The position numbers and the translations under genes were made by a program. Positions 33,500-46,671 of a stretch of DNA of 64,000 nt are shown piece after piece. The stretch is taken from contig MNCI01035111.1 of assembly GCA_015680685.1 (NCBI GenBank), positions 378,749-442,748 on the forward strand, given 5' to 3'. The DNA is from Gnetum montanum (lineage: Eukaryota; Streptophyta; Gnetopsida; Gnetales; Gnetaceae). Every line of letters starts with the position of its first letter. The stretch's first letter is position 1. The notes below the pieces were generated by a model that was given only the letters and a program-made list of their open reading frames with translations, was not told the DNA's origin and made no database searches.

Positions 33500-36100
33500 T
33501 TTCCTAGGAAGATGGCCAGCTTTAATCCAATCAGTGATGGTGTGAGTTAACATGATAGTGTACGTTGAGTGTAGTTTTTGGTTTGAAGGAAGCTTTGAAG
33601 ATTCAAAAAATGATGAGGCATTTAGATCATTAGCAACTTGTGGTTGTAAGGACTTGGTTGGATTTTTGGTTCTAAAGAAAGGTCTCCTCTTTGATCAGTT
33701 TTCCGAACCAATATTAGGTTGAAGAGTAACAGCCCTTATAGTGTTATGTTACTGTTATTGGGCAAGAAGCTCGCCCTGCATAGTTGGAGTAGGTGGTAAT
33801 GGAGCTAAGAGTGGAAGAGATGCAAATGGATGAGAAGGGTAGTGTGTATGTGGAGCATCACCCCTAGAAGAAGAAGAAGTTCTATAGTACTTGGGGGTCT
33901 GGTAGTGAGGTTGAAGAGCATTGTGACTAGTAGAGTCATGTGGAGATATCAGCTACTAAACGTAATACCTGTATGGGTCAGGTTGACAATAAGGGCACTG
34001 TTGACATGGTAGTGGCATTCCCCATGACTGTGGATGTTTCCACTATTGATACTGTTCATTTAGTTGTGGTGGAGCTCCACTTAGATAATATGTCAAGGGT
34101 TGGTGGAATTGCCTTAGGTTATCTTGAGGATAAGGTAACCTTCTGGGTGTTTGTCGTCTGTTTAATTGTGGGTTTAGTGCATATACCCCAGACTCTTGTA
34201 GATGTGACATTCTTGGGCAACACCCTTTAGGATTTTCATATTGGCAAATCTCACATACACCATCATTATTTGTGTCCAAATCCACAACCTCTTCAATGAA
34301 CGCAACCTTGCCCTTACCCTTGTTACATGCATACTTAGCTTCTTTCTTTTTCCTTCTCTCTTAATCACTACTTTGTTCTCTAGACTCCTCTGCTATTTTT
34401 AGGATAGTTTGAAATTTTTCCTCTAGGGAGTCCCACATTTGATCCACCTTTTCCAATACTTCTGATGCAAATTTTTGGATGGGAAAAGTATTTCTATTCA
34501 CCATCTCATCAAGTGGTGACTCTTCTTCATCTTCGCAAAATCTAATTTTCTTCTTTTGGAGGGAAGGATCTCTGTTGTACTCCTCCACACTTTCTCTTTT
34601 CCTCAAGTCATTTTCCTCCTTGGCAACTCTCTCCAACAATCTTTGTATTTGATGGGCTTTGAGCTTGGATAGCCTTCCTTGGGCATAAGTCCCAAGGGTT
34701 CTTCGCGTTTTGTACCTAAGCCCATCTATGAGATGGCACAATTGTTCTTTTTGTAAATAACCATGGCTAGGGAAATGACGTAATAATGAATAATATCGAC
34801 CAATGGCAGCATCCAAGGATTCATATCCTCCTTGTTTCCATCCTTGGATTTTCTTACGTAGGTTGGACACTTGGTAGTACGTTTGATACTTATCGTTAAA
34901 TAGCTCCAACATGGTACTCCATCAACGAATGGATTTCAATTCTAAGGACCAGTACCAATTTTCTGCTTTCTTAATCAGTGTCCGTGGAAATAACTTTAGC
35001 TTTTGCCAATCATTTTCTATATTCTACAAGGCACATGCATTGTGAAATTCTTGTAAATGATTTTGAGGATTATCATTGTATCCCCCTTCAAATTGTGGGA
35101 TGTTATTCATGTCTAGTCTTTTGATCCTACTGTCTTTTTGGTGCCTTATTGGAATCCTAACAACCTCTGCTATATTTAACATACTTTGGGTGATGAGTAA
35201 GGGTTCATTATGATCATGCTGCCTATGGCATCTATAATGCCTATGTTATTCCCTACTCTCCCTTCTTTCATGATGTGTCTCTCTGAAATGCCCTCATCCC
35301 CTTTATCTATTGTTTTGTCAATGATTTCTATTTCACCTACCATTGTCCTCATGGTCTTACCCTCTACAATTGTGTTTAGATCCTGAAGGAGAGGAGGAAG
35401 AAGATGATGAAGGTGAAGAGGAAGGAGGACTTGCACCATGTTGGTGCCTACCACCTTTTCTTTGGTGGTTGTAGCCTTGATCACGGTTACAATCATGATG
35501 TCTGTCACTGTCATGTGTTCGTGTTCCTTTTTCAAATCCTTTGTGTCCTTCGGTGTCAGAACCTGGGCTATGAATAGTTGAGTGAAGATTCTAATACCCA
35601 ACTCCTTGACTGAAGTCAAAGAGAGGAACATCATTTTGTGTAAAACCTCTTGAGACAAGTTCACCATTGTCATTTTTACCTAGGACATACCAGACATCCT
35701 GAGACCACTTCCCCTTCACAGATTCATAATGTCTTTCCTGTTGTAGATCCCTTTGGCATTGTGCGTCCATGGGTCAATAATTTCTTGAATCTTATTCATG
35801 CACAACATACTCTGACTGTAAGTGCTTCATACCAATTCATGTGAGAGCATGAAAAAGCATGCCCATGATTGAGCAATCAGGAGGTAACACTATGTTACCT
35901 TCTAAATCACGCCATCAAAATTGTTCATCTTGGTGGAGGATAAAGGTAAAGTTTGGTACATACTCATCAGGGTGAGTGTATACCATGCAAAACTATTGGG
36001 GTACTGGCGGATCATCTTGTACATCCCGCCTCTAATTGTTCATGGTATCGGACCTAGTTGGTGAAGCACTCTCATAAGAAGAAGGAGGTATGATTGATTA
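33500..36100 (-). pseudogene. Element D gag
   Basis: On the minus strand the N-terminus (PPSSYESASPTRSDTMNN, near 36090-36040) matches A's gag start. An Arg/His/Ser-rich stretch (35600-35220) is followed by the gag domain, FEGGYNDNPQNHLQEFHN-like sequence near 35090-35040, then LFNDKYQTYYQVSNLRKKIQ near 34900 and HLIDGLRYKTRRTLGTYAQ near 34725. The knuckle reads CEICQYENPKGCCP near 34245. A Gln/Pro/Tyr-rich tail ends near 33750, and RRPFFRTKNPTKSLQPQ near 33680 links to the protease. The frame is broken in several places, though 34912-34361 is fully open for 183 codons. Confidence 0.85.
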
Positions 36101-36208
36101 CTTAATGTGTGGTACTCTTTTCTGGTGATTGTAGGATAGTTAACCTTAAGGGTTTGTTTCAACAATGGAAGGATTTCCTAAGTTCTAATCAACACATAAA
36201 CAACAAAA

Positions 36209-36226
36209 TCCTTGACAACGGTGCCA
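36209..36226 (-). promoter_or_regulatory. Primer binding site, tRNA-Asp type (element D)
   Basis: On the minus strand it reads TGGCACCGTTGTCAAGGA, one base after the LTR end. Confidence 0.85.
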
Positions 36227-36227
36227 A

Positions 36228-37050
36228 TGATGAGTGGCAAGGTACTCCTATGCCCAACCATACAAAATACAAGCATTCACGCTCAATCTAGTCAAACTTT
36301 GAGGATTAAGTGCTTATTCACCTATACAAAACAAGAATGAGTTATGCAATCATTGTCTTCTTGAGCTTACTTTTAAGGCACAATTGTATGGTTAAGTAAA
36401 CTCAAGGTATATGATTTTCTATGTTTTTTATATTTTCTATCTTGGTCTCCTAAGTGTGTGAAATGAAAATATTTAGTTAACTAATGGGTTTTTTATAGCT
36501 CTAATGTTTAATCAAATCCTAACACCAGCATCCGTTTCCACTCTCCAGACACATCCTGAATCAATGTAACACTATTGGGATTACCAAACGCTAGTCGTTA
36601 CTTGGTTACCAAGTGTTCCACGTATGCTCGAAGTGGTCATGTTGAGTGTGCTAATGCATTGATAATTAATAAGTCTATAGAAATAACATAGATTAACTAA
36701 TGAAAGCATCAAATAACAGTAAATAGCATTAAATGCAATAGTTAAGCTATTCTGAATGTTGCAAGGTTTACCACAAAGTTTGTCTCTATTTTTGGACACA
36801 AGGTGTGCTCACGTACACAATGCTCAAATAAAGATCCGTTCACTCTATAACTCCTACTACAGGTACTCAGAAATAATTATAACTCTGGAAGAGAAAAACT
36901 ATAAGAGTTCGACTAAGGGACTAGAAAAATTACTACTGAAAACCAAGCACCCCTATCTCTTATTTATAGGCAACGAGATAGGCTCCAACATCGCATGTTC
37001 GATGTCAGGGATTCAATCCGGTATTGCGTATCCAATATTGGGACTCATCA
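36228..37050 (-). repeat. Element D 5' LTR
   Basis: On the minus strand it begins TGATGAGTCCCAATATTGG at 37050 and ends at 36228 with CTCATCA. The TATA box CTATAAATAAG lies near 36968. It pairs with 27076-27897. Confidence 0.9.
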
Positions 37051-37055
37051 ATGGT

Positions 37056-38100
37056 TAACTAATTTTTAAAGATAATTATATACATTATTCTTTTGCAAAT
37101 TTTTTTAAAAAGACCTAAACTCTATAAGTCTAATATGTTTGTTGGTTAAGTCAGCTCTTGCATTCTGTAACTCAAAATATTGTATAAAATCTAAAGTTGA
37201 TTAATTACTTGCTTATATTCTAAAACTCACCACTTCCATTAACATTTATAAGTATCTTGCAAAAACCTGATTAAAACTTCATTATTGAAATAAATCCCTC
37301 CTTTCAGTGTTGGACTTAATTAAAAAACAATGTTAGTTTCTGATACCCTATTGACACTTACAATTATATTAAAACCACTGTTAGCCTGGGATGCCCTATC
37401 ATCACCCACGAGGCTTCACGCGTAAAGTCACCTGGCCCTACAAAATATAGCATGGATCTATTTTTGATAAAAATTCACGTGTAAACTTAATTCAAAATTT
37501 TCATCATCTAGGATTTCTATTTTTTTAAAAAAAGTGATTCTTTAGAGGCTTGAAAAGAATTAATGATAGCTGAAATTTTACATAAGCATGAGGAAATTTT
37601 ATGAGCCCTTTTTTGTATTCAAAAAAGTAAAGTTCATAAATGCACTCAACACGCCATTGAAATTGATGCGCTGCTATCAGCCTTTGAAAACTAGTATGAG
37701 AGGTGGAACGAAATGCTGCAGGCTATGGCTCTGTGAAAACCTGCCGTTATTGGGTGTCGATCTTTGCTACGTGGGCAGAAAAGAAAAGAAAAAGAAAAAG
37801 AAATGTATCTATTTTTGTTTGGGAAAACAGAAAAATGTCGTTCAGCAGTAGTAATTGCAAGGTATGCGCACCGTCGTGTTCTATGTCACTATTGACATTA
37901 CGTTTCTACGGCACAAAAAGAGACCACCGTGCCAGAGATTTGTTGCCACCTACTGTTGCAGGTGAGAAAGACTGTGGCATCCTCAGAGAAGGCTCTGAGC
38001 ATCCCAAAAAGGCCTTCCAATCTCCTCCTCCCCTCCCTATAGGCCGTGCTGCGGAGCTCACCTGCCTATTGCGAGCTGTTCCGAAGAATTGTTAATTGGG
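37056..38100 (+). other. Flank of element D; possible degenerate host exon
   Basis: The first 350 bases should continue the interrupted RTE region, but no RTE motif is readable. From about 37590 the sequence becomes GC-richer. An ATG at 37835 gives nine codons (MSFSSSNCK) ending in AAG followed by GTATGC, a good splice-donor context, so it could be a first exon. Downstream, 37910-38095 reads open to a stop with GRAAELTCLLRAVPKNC at its end. I recognise neither peptide. Lack of any supporting second exon keeps this tentative. Confidence 0.25.
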
Positions 38101-39151
38101 AATACCACCTTATGTAACATACCATTGGTTAAAATTCTTAAATTTTATAAACATTCATAGAAAATTTTAAAGGTGTCATAGGAATGGGTTGTTGTCAGAA
38201 CGGTCATAATTTTCATTTGATTTTTAAAATTTGAATGGCTATGTAACATATGCTCAATCATGTTTTTTGGTTGATGTTTAAGATCCTTGAAATTTGTTGT
38301 GTACTCAGGAATTTTATATTAATAAAATTCTCTTTTGACTTCTCCCAGAAGAAAAAGGCTATGATGCAACTCCATATTAGTGTGATTTAACGTTAGAACT
38401 GACTTGGCTGCATGAATCTCATTGTTGTCTTGGAGGATTGTTTACTTCATTAAGTAAAGACCAAATTCCCATGGTTCACAAAATGCAACTGTTGAAATTC
38501 ATAATTTTATTTTATTTTATTTATGTGTGGTTAAGGACCTATTGTGTATATTTTACTTTTTACATAAAATTCGTATAGCATTTGTCGAATTCCTATGAAT
38601 TAAATATGTGCATTTTAACTACTTTGCAACTATAATTGCNAAATTCCTATGAATTAAATATGTGCATTTTAACTACTTTGCAACTATAATTGCCTACATG
38701 TGTGTTGATTGTGGCCCCATGCCTAGCATGGGTGAGGTTGGCCTCAAGAGTAACATAAAAATCAGATTTAAATCAGTAAGATTATACATTATCGGCTACA
38801 TTTTTCAACTTTTTCTAATAATAAGTTCAGTGAAAAGTAGAAATTAAAATATAGAATTTTAATTTAGGTTACATGTTGGAACTTGAAGTAAGTGAAACAT
38901 AGGTATACTCCAAGATTTACAAAAATTTATAATTAATGTTAACTAGGCTAGCACCTCCTTGTTATAGAATTTTAATTTTGACCTAGGGTTACCAAACCAA
39001 CATTTGTACCATTAGGTTAACACCTCCTTACTATAGAATTTTAATTTTGAAACTTGAACCATCTCTAACAATAAACAATGTATTAAATTTTAAAAATCAA
39101 TAAAAAATATTATCAAATATATAATTATATCACTGATCCAATTTTAAATCC
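38101..39151. other. AT-rich non-coding; includes assembly join at 38588-38693
   Basis: Bases 38588-38639 are repeated at 38642-38693 around N at 38640, another contig-overlap artefact. A short dispersed repeat (ACACCTCCTTnnTATAGAATTTTAATTTTGA) occurs at about 38948 and 39029. No gene is seen. Confidence 0.5.
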
Positions 39152-39230
39152 ACATCACCGATTCAAGTCAAACTAAAAGCAGAACAAAAAACACACAGCT
39201 GAAACAAGCTCGAAACAACAGGATCATTCA
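39152..39230. repeat. Host-sequence fragment duplicated at 54595-54672
   Basis: Same orientation; the two copies differ at a handful of positions and one single-base indel. The copy ends exactly where element C's pol begins (39231). Confidence 0.85.
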
Positions 39231-42080
39231 CTAGAAAAGTTTGAGCTAGAACCATTAGAGTTAGAAACCCTACCAAATGTGCTAGAAAATGTCTTTCTAA
39301 ATAGTAAAAAATTCATAATCATCAACACCAACCTTGAATAAGGCTAGAAGTAAAGATTATTGAAAGTAGTCAATACATGACCAACAACATTCACATGGTC
39401 CTACAATGAGATAATAAGCATTGATTCATAATTATGTCAAATCCAGATATACATAGATCCAGTTATTAATCCATGTCACCAAGCTTAGAGAAGGTTGAAT
39501 CCTAAGCTTAAAGAAGTAGTAAAACAAGAATTGGAAAAGTTATTGAAGGCAAGATTCATCTATCCCATTGTAGATAGTGAATGGGTTAGTTCCTTAGTCA
39601 TTATTCTAAAAAAAGATGATAAGTGAAAAGTATGCATTGATTTTCAGCTATTGAACTCCATGACATTCCAAGACCATTTCCCTTTACCAGTTGCTAACTA
39701 AGTCCTTGATAGCATAGGAGGACATCAGTACCATAGTTTTCTTGATGAGGACAGTTGATACAACCAAATCTGCATTATACTAGAAGACCAAGAAAAGACT
39801 ACATTCATGCATCCATGGGGAATATTTGCCTACAAGAAAATGCCTTTTGGCTTGTGCAATTCACCCACTACTTTCTAGATATTAGTACTAAGTATATTCT
39901 AGAAATAAATTGGTAATGGCATAGAAGTATTTATGGAAGATTTGTCTACATATAAGCTATATTTTAGGTAGGCATTGGACCATTTGGAGTAGGTATTAAA
40001 AAGATGCATTGAAACTAATTTGAAGCTTAATTGGAAAAAAGGCCATTTAATGGTCCAAGATGGGATCATCCTAGGACATAGCGCATCACAAAAAGGAATA
40101 GAGGTAGACCTAGATAAGATAAGAGTCATTTAAAACATCACCCAAAGGTCATAAAATGTAATGGATGTTAGACCATTTTTGGGCCATACAAGATATTATA
40201 GAATATTTATAGAAAATTTTTCCAAAATAGCAAACCTATTAGTAGAATTGACAAAGAAAGATGCACCATTCATGTGGATGGGGCAATGTGAAAAGGCATT
40301 TGAGATACTAAAATAGAAGTTAGTAAAAACACCAATCCTTCAAGCTCTGAATTGGTCCAAGTCCTTCCACATATTGACAAATGTTTCCAATTATCCACTG
40401 AGCATAATAATGATGTAGATTAATGATCAAAAGAGGCTATACCACATACACTTTTCCAGTATAAGCATCATTGAAGCATAACTTAATTACACCACTACGG
40501 AAAAGGAGCTTATGGTCATGTTGTATGCATTGGAAAAATGCAGATATTACTTGCTGGGTACCCTATTTATGTTCACACAAATCATAGTGCAATCAGTTTT
40601 CTCATAAATAAACTAGTGGTGAGTCCTAGGGTGATAAGGTGGCTTGTCATGCTACAAGAATTTAACATCATCATGATCGACAAGAAAACAACAAAGAATG
40701 TCATAGTAGATCACTTGTCAAGGCTAAGATGGGAACAATAGAAGCAAGAACAATAATTATTAGACCAATTTACTGATGAGAACTTGATTCATGAAGATGA
40801 TAATGGCTATCAACTCGATGGAGAAATCATGATCATTAACAATATGACTTATCTTCTCACATAAGAACTTTCTATCAAGTGGAATAGAAAATAGAAAGAG
40901 TAGCTCCTCCATAATGTCAAGAGATATATGGAAATAAATGGAAATCTCTACAAGATTTGTGCTAATGGACTAGTGAGATGATGTGCTCCAGACGAGAACC
41001 AACAAAGAATTTTACAGGATGTGCATGAAGGACCATGCGATGATCACTACATAGGATGCAAGAAAACACTTAAGATGATGATGGCATGTTACTTCTAGCC
41101 TACCATATTCCAAGATGCACATAGCTTCACCCAGTCTTGTGAGAATTGTCAAATTGACAAAGGAATAATAGCCAATAATGAAGGGCCACGATAATGGATT
41201 TAGCTGCTGAAACCATTTGACATATGGGGAGTTGATTTCATGGGGCCCATTGTGTCAATATCAAATGGAAAAGCATACATTATTGTGATGGTTGACTATT
41301 GTACTAAATGAGTAGAAGTAGATGCAATCAAGAGTTGTATGATAAAAAAAATTGCTAAATTCTTTCAACATGTGGTAAATAGATTTGGAGTACCATGAAT
41401 GCTCATATCTGATAATAGAAAACATTTCATAAGTGCTACATTCAAAAAGCTCATGCAACAACTTGGGGTGAACCATAAGTTGACTACATCATACTACCTT
41501 CAAGTGAATGGTCAAGTAGAGGCGACTAATCAGGAAATAACAAGAATATTAACTAGAACCATTACTCAATTCAAGAAAGATTGAACACTAAATTAAATAA
41601 TGCTCTATGGGCCTAGAGAACCATGTGGAAACTTCCCATAGGATATTTGTCCTACAATCTAGTCTATGGAAAACTACCTATGTTACCAATCCAAGTAGAG
41701 CTACAAATGTTAGCTATTGCTTGTAAACTTGACCTAGACTTGAGCCTAGTGTAGAGAGAACATCTCATGAATCTCAACCTTTTAGAGAAAAACAAACTTG
41801 TAGCCCTAATAAGCAAAAAAATACATAAGAAGTACTCTAAACATAGGCATGATGCATGTGCATCTAACAATTATCAATCCAACTAGGCGATAAGGTCTTA
41901 TATTCTAATCATAGTCATGTACCATAGAAGGCTAAGTTCCAAACCTTATGGGAAGGAGCCTACATCATTCATGCAATGTAGCCTTCAGGTACCATGCAAA
42001 TTTACCACCCAAGTAGCCCAAAAAAGCTTGTTTTAGTCAATATTCAGTAGGTCAAATCATACCATGAACATCCCAATTCC
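39231..42080 (+). pseudogene. Element C pol: RT, RNase H, integrase
   Basis: RT contains YPIVDSEWVSSLVIILKKDD near 39565, MPFGLCNSPTTF near 39840 and an active site reading FMED near 39930 in place of FMDD. RNase H runs from about 40330 (TPILQALNWSKSFH) to 40740 (DHLSRLRWEQ). Integrase shows its zinc-binding remnant (HEGPCDDH near 41025, SCENCQ near 41135), GVDFMGPI near 41230, LISDNRKHF near 41400, and QVEATNQEI near 41515, which keeps the third catalytic acid that A has lost. A terminal block near 41945 (LWEGAYIIHA) matches A and D. Stops are frequent. Confidence 0.85.
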
Positions 42081-42706
42081 TCTATGAACTCTACCTTGCT
42101 CATTAAACCATCCTCAACCCATTTGATCTTTTGGTTGATTATTTTCAATGATAGTCTTAGGGTGTTCTATATGATCCTTAGGCACTAAATGGAATCTTTT
42201 TCTTTTCCTAGTACTTTCTCATATTCGTTAATATCCTTTTTATTCTTTTATACTTTTTCATTTCTTAATAATTTTCTATTATTTGATATTTTTCAAATTC
42301 TTCCTCCATTTTTTCATTTTTTAAAATAATTTTGATCATTCACTTTTACATATTTTTGTTGATTTGTCTAGTAAAGTGCAAGAAATAAAGCAAGATGTAA
42401 TCCTTCCTTTGTTGATTTGGATCTTGGATAGAAAGACTAATGATTACTTTAACCACATTATACACAAGGATTCATTATGCTTATGATAAGACACCTCACA
42501 TCCCGATTTCTGGAATTCATTCTACCCCAGTCCAACTCACAGGTATACTTAATCATAATTCTATGGTTTTGTATAACATAGTCCTATTTTTCCAATCTTG
42601 GCAACACTAATGTGCGTGTTTTGCAAGATTGGTATGTTCTACATCCAACTCCTTGAATGCCTACGGACACTTGTAGGCGTGGTTATACAGAGGCACTAAG
42701 GGTTGA

Positions 42707-42731
42707 AGCCTACTTTGGGGAGGACCCACTT
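42707..42731 (+). other. Conserved purine-rich motif (element C copy)
   Basis: It contains TACTTTGGGGAGGACCCACT. Same core as B and D, at the equivalent position after pol. Confidence 0.55.
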
Positions 42732-43039
42732 GTATAACTCTTATACCTCATACCTAAGGACCAATTCGACATCATCTTGTGTCTCCATGACACTTTATCA
42801 CTTAACGATTACTTTGCACAAGTTTTGTAATCCGTTCATATGTTAAGAACCCTTAATCCATCTCATATATACCTAATAAATTTTTGTTTCTCAAGATTCC
42901 TTTCTTATGATCTTTGAATGCCAAAGTTTTAAAATCCAAGCATCATCTATGATTCAAGACCCTTTAGACAACTTCTATGTCTTTCAAATTATCCAATTAC
43001 CTTAATTTTTTCACAAAAAATCATCAAAAATTTAAATTT

Positions 43040-43145
43040 TTTTCATGGTGATGTCGTAGCTACAATGTATTAGGCCATTAATGTCATAGTTATGATGTCA
43101 TAGATATGATGTCACTCATATAAAAATAGTATATATACATGTGGG
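43040..43145 (+). promoter_or_regulatory. U3-like module with TATA-like boxes upstream of the env-like ORF (element C)
   Basis: GTCGTAGCTACAATGTATTA and repeated ATGTCATAG units are followed by CATATAAAAATAG and TATATATAC (43115-43140). The core TAGCTACAAT also occurs in this element's own LTR U3 (near 46733), ahead of its CTATAAATACTG box. It is the counterpart of the B module but built from C-type bases. Promoter activity is inferred only. Confidence 0.4.
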
Positions 43146-43739
43146 AGTTAGAAAAAAAATTTTAGTTTGCCATCTCATAGCAAGAGGAGTTTTTGGAATT
43201 TTTTTGAGCTCTAGCAACCAAACTTCCCGATGCCCTAACTTCCTCACCGCAACTCCGATTTGAGAAATTCTTGAACCTTGTTGATTCCAGAGTGCCCAAC
43301 ATAGTCATGAAAGGATTTATTACATGTAGCCAGGAAAGATTAAGCTAAAATTTTCTAACTTCTAGAAGATAATATAAAGGATAAGTATAAGGTTATAATA
43401 AAAATATCTTGATTAATCAATCATATTGAAGCCAAAGTACTTAGCCAATTCTCCTAATTAACCATACCAACCATTTAAGGGCATAATAAATAGGAAAAGG
43501 ATAACTATTAAAGGTCACAATAATCAAAGATATAATAATCAAGGGTTTCTTTTTGAAATTTCTCTAACTCTGCAATTATGATAAGGGCCATAACTAATGA
43601 AAAGGATAAGAACTTGATCAAACCAAGAATACAAGATAGAATTATGAATTTTTAGGAGCCAATTTGAACTCATTGGTAACCTTGAATTTTTAATGATTAC
43701 AAATCTTTCCAAAGAGACCTACAACAGAAGGATCTTCAC

Positions 43740-46445
43740 AACACGCTACCAAAAGACCAAGAGGTTGTAGGAGAGGCTAAGTGGGAGAACAAACACTATA
43801 AGTTGAACATGTAGAGTAGGAGGCTTAATAGTTTAGCATTCACCAATAGACTCTTACCATGAAATAGTCAGCACAAGGAAATGTAGAGGCCCCACTAGTA
43901 CATCTCATGTTGTGTGCTAATTGCCTCTAGGCTATCCAGAAAAAATCCATAATGTCCATGGTCATTGTGAAGTTGAACTTTGGTCCATTCATGGAGTTTG
44001 TCCCAAAAGCTAGTAAGATGAAACTCTAGGCATCTCTCATATGGCCAACACTATCTAGAAAAGCTGGATGATATCAAGGAGAGGTATATCAGCTTTGGAA
44101 AAACAAGCAAGATGATGCAACAATAAAAATTCAAGGGATCTCTGTGCATATTCTATTGAGGCAATAGTGAAAGCCTTAAATATTCCTAACATTGGAGTCA
44201 ACATTGCACAAATTTCTACAAGGTCTAACACTAATGATAACAAGTTGTGGCTACAAAAAGCCTATGGTAAAAAAGATAAGGACTATAGCAAGCTCATGAA
44301 TGAAGAAAAGATTTATTTTAAGATTGGAGCCTACCATTTGTTCCCAATGAAGAGGTTCAATAGGATCTCAACATATGCAACTTGAGGAAGTAAAATTGTA
44401 ATGGGGAAATTTAATTCCAACATCATCCATTTGCTCTTCCTAGAGATCTAGAGACAATTTAAGGAGAAGAAGGTAGGAAAATTGACATTGTCATTCCCTT
44501 ACCTAATCTAGAAGTTATGCAACCAAGGATCATTGATTGCATCAATAATGTTCCAAGAAAGACCTAGAATGACTCCTATACTAAAATGTCAAAGCCAGTG
44601 TCACCTTAGAAAGATTAGCTAGAAAAGATAGTAGGCACTGGGGAGGCTTCAGGATCTACACTAGCCTATAACATTCCAATTACTAGTTAACAACAACACA
44701 TAGTGGCTCAACACCTATAGGTGATCAACCTAAGCAACAAGCTCCACTACCAACACAAAATTATCATTCCTTGATGAGCCATCTACATAAAATCGTAGAT
44801 ATCATTAACTAGGTAATGAGGGAGGGTTCAACCTTATACAAAGTTAGAGATAGCTCCATAAGGCCTATAGTTTCCACAGGACCTACTAGTGGGTAGGTAT
44901 CTTTGCAAACATGAGAAGAAGAGGATTGGACATAATACATATATGGGAATGCTACATCCTTCCATGTGGTGCTAGAAACTATTGAAGGTACCACAGTTAT
45001 GGTCATGTAATACTAGGATGCAACAAGAGTAACAAAAGTAATAACTAGCCACATTAAGGAATCATTCAATGTCCTTGTTGTGCCGCTGGCCAGTATTTCT
45101 AGTGCTAAAGATGCTTAAATGCTAGCTAGTGCCTCAATGACACTAGCTAAGCATGAAGATGTCTTTGATAGACTATTGCAGATGGGCTAGGTTTTGATAT
45201 CCCCATTAATACAACTGTAGTGTATTCTTACTTAATTGCCATCAAAGGAAAGCTAGTAATGGCAAAGATGCAAGTAGAACATGTTGAGAATGAAGTCGAG
45301 AGATTATAGGAAGAATTGATAGCTCTAAGACCAAAAATAAGGGACCCTACATGATTTGTCATCCCAAACTAACTTGAGAAATATAGGACTGATCAAGTAA
45401 GGTAGATGATTGCCAAAAACATATAAGTGGAGATGGAAAGAGATAATGCTGTGTAGAATGCATCAATAGTAGAAGCTCAAACATACACACATGCTAAATT
45501 TTTCATTGCCCTTGAAGAGGAGAATAAGAAACTTTCTACTAATAGCACCAAGTTGGTTGACATTGAAAAGCAAAAGAATGTTCTCAAAGAAAGCATCCAT
45601 CAATTGTTAGAATAATTCATTAAAGTTAATGAAGACATCAACAAATTGGCCCATTAGAACAAAACCTAATCAATGGAGGAAGTAAGCATCATCTAATAAA
45701 ATTCTACTATTGAAATAAGTGCATGGAAGAATGAGGCTAAGAAGCACGAGAAGCTCAGGGAGCATTTTAGGGTTTAAGTGGAAATGGAAAAGCAAATAAA
45801 TGAAAAGGAGTTCCAAATGGCAACGACCAAAATAAATTCTATCACTTCCCAAACACTAGATTGGCAGCCCATCCTAGATAACCTAGTCCACATCCATCAA
45901 GCTAAAATAAAGAATAAAGACCTATAGATTGAGGACTTAATAAAGTACATGGGATTAGCTAACCTATAGTACGCTAAATTGGCCATGTTGATAGTAGGAT
46001 AGCCTCACAATAAGTTCAAGTAATAGGTAGCAGTTGTGTATGTCATGTATATGAAAGAGTTTGCTGATTGAAAAGATGCCTTGCAAAAGTTTCATCTATC
46101 AGAACTTGAAATCATGAATGCATGCTACCAAGGACAAAAGGATGTTGTAGCGAGCCTGGCATACTACATGATATATTACCAAGAGTTAAGAAAGGTGGCT
46201 AGGGAATTTGAAGAAGAACAATGACAATTTTATGGCATGATACATCAAAGCCAATAAAATGTTTCTACAATTGCCATGCCCATGGGATGTACCGACTCCA
46301 TCAAACTTTGCATAATTCGCATGGACAGTACATGACCCCATGATAGAAGAGGAGAAACTTTAGGCTCTTCTCAACAAATACTAGTTTTAGAAGCCTAATG
46401 ACAAAGGAAAGAAGCCGATGGAGGAGCCTCCACCACCTAGAACTT
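43740..46445 (+). pseudogene. Element C env-like ORF (plant transposon protein domain plus coiled coil)
   Basis: Homologous to the B ORF along its length: VHLMLCANCL then VIVKLNFGPFMEF near 43965, IYFKIGAYHLFP near 44315, and a coiled-coil part with IKESFNVLVVPLASISSAKD near 45055 and ISAWKNEAKKHEKLREHF near 45715. It continues beyond the point where B is truncated, with basic, Lys/Glu-rich helical sequence to a stop near 46445 after a Pro-rich KPMEEPPPPR tail. Numerous stops are present. It lies between the U3-like module and the purine tract of the 3' LTR. The function of this protein class is not established. Confidence 0.7.
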
Positions 46446-46671
46446 AAGGCCTACTTTGAGCTACTTTAATTTTTATTTTTATTTTTATTCTGTTTTGTTT
46501 ATCTTGTCAAATGTAAATTATATCCAATTTTGAAAAACACCAATGTAGGATTTAGAGTTGTGTAAATAGTTAAGTCATGTCAAAGTTTAAATCTACTTCC
46601 CAATTTTGTAAGGAACTATATCCTCATTTTGTTTTAACTTGAGGATGAGTTTCTAGTCAATTATGAGGGTA

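Larger units (their letters stand above)
27076..37050 (-). mobile_element. Element D: full-length Athila-like Ty3/gypsy retrotransposon
   Basis: The paired LTRs are 822 and 823 bases, and both ends are flanked by the 5-bp duplication ATGGT (27071-27075 and 37051-37055). On the minus strand: primer site, gag, protease, RT, RNase H, integrase, a small conserved frame, a purine motif, polypurine tract and LTR. It lacks the env-like ORF of B and C. By eye the first 187 aligned bases of the two LTRs differ at about 30 positions, mostly transitions, so the insertion is old. It landed inside an RTE LINE remnant. All coding regions carry stops. Confidence 0.9.
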
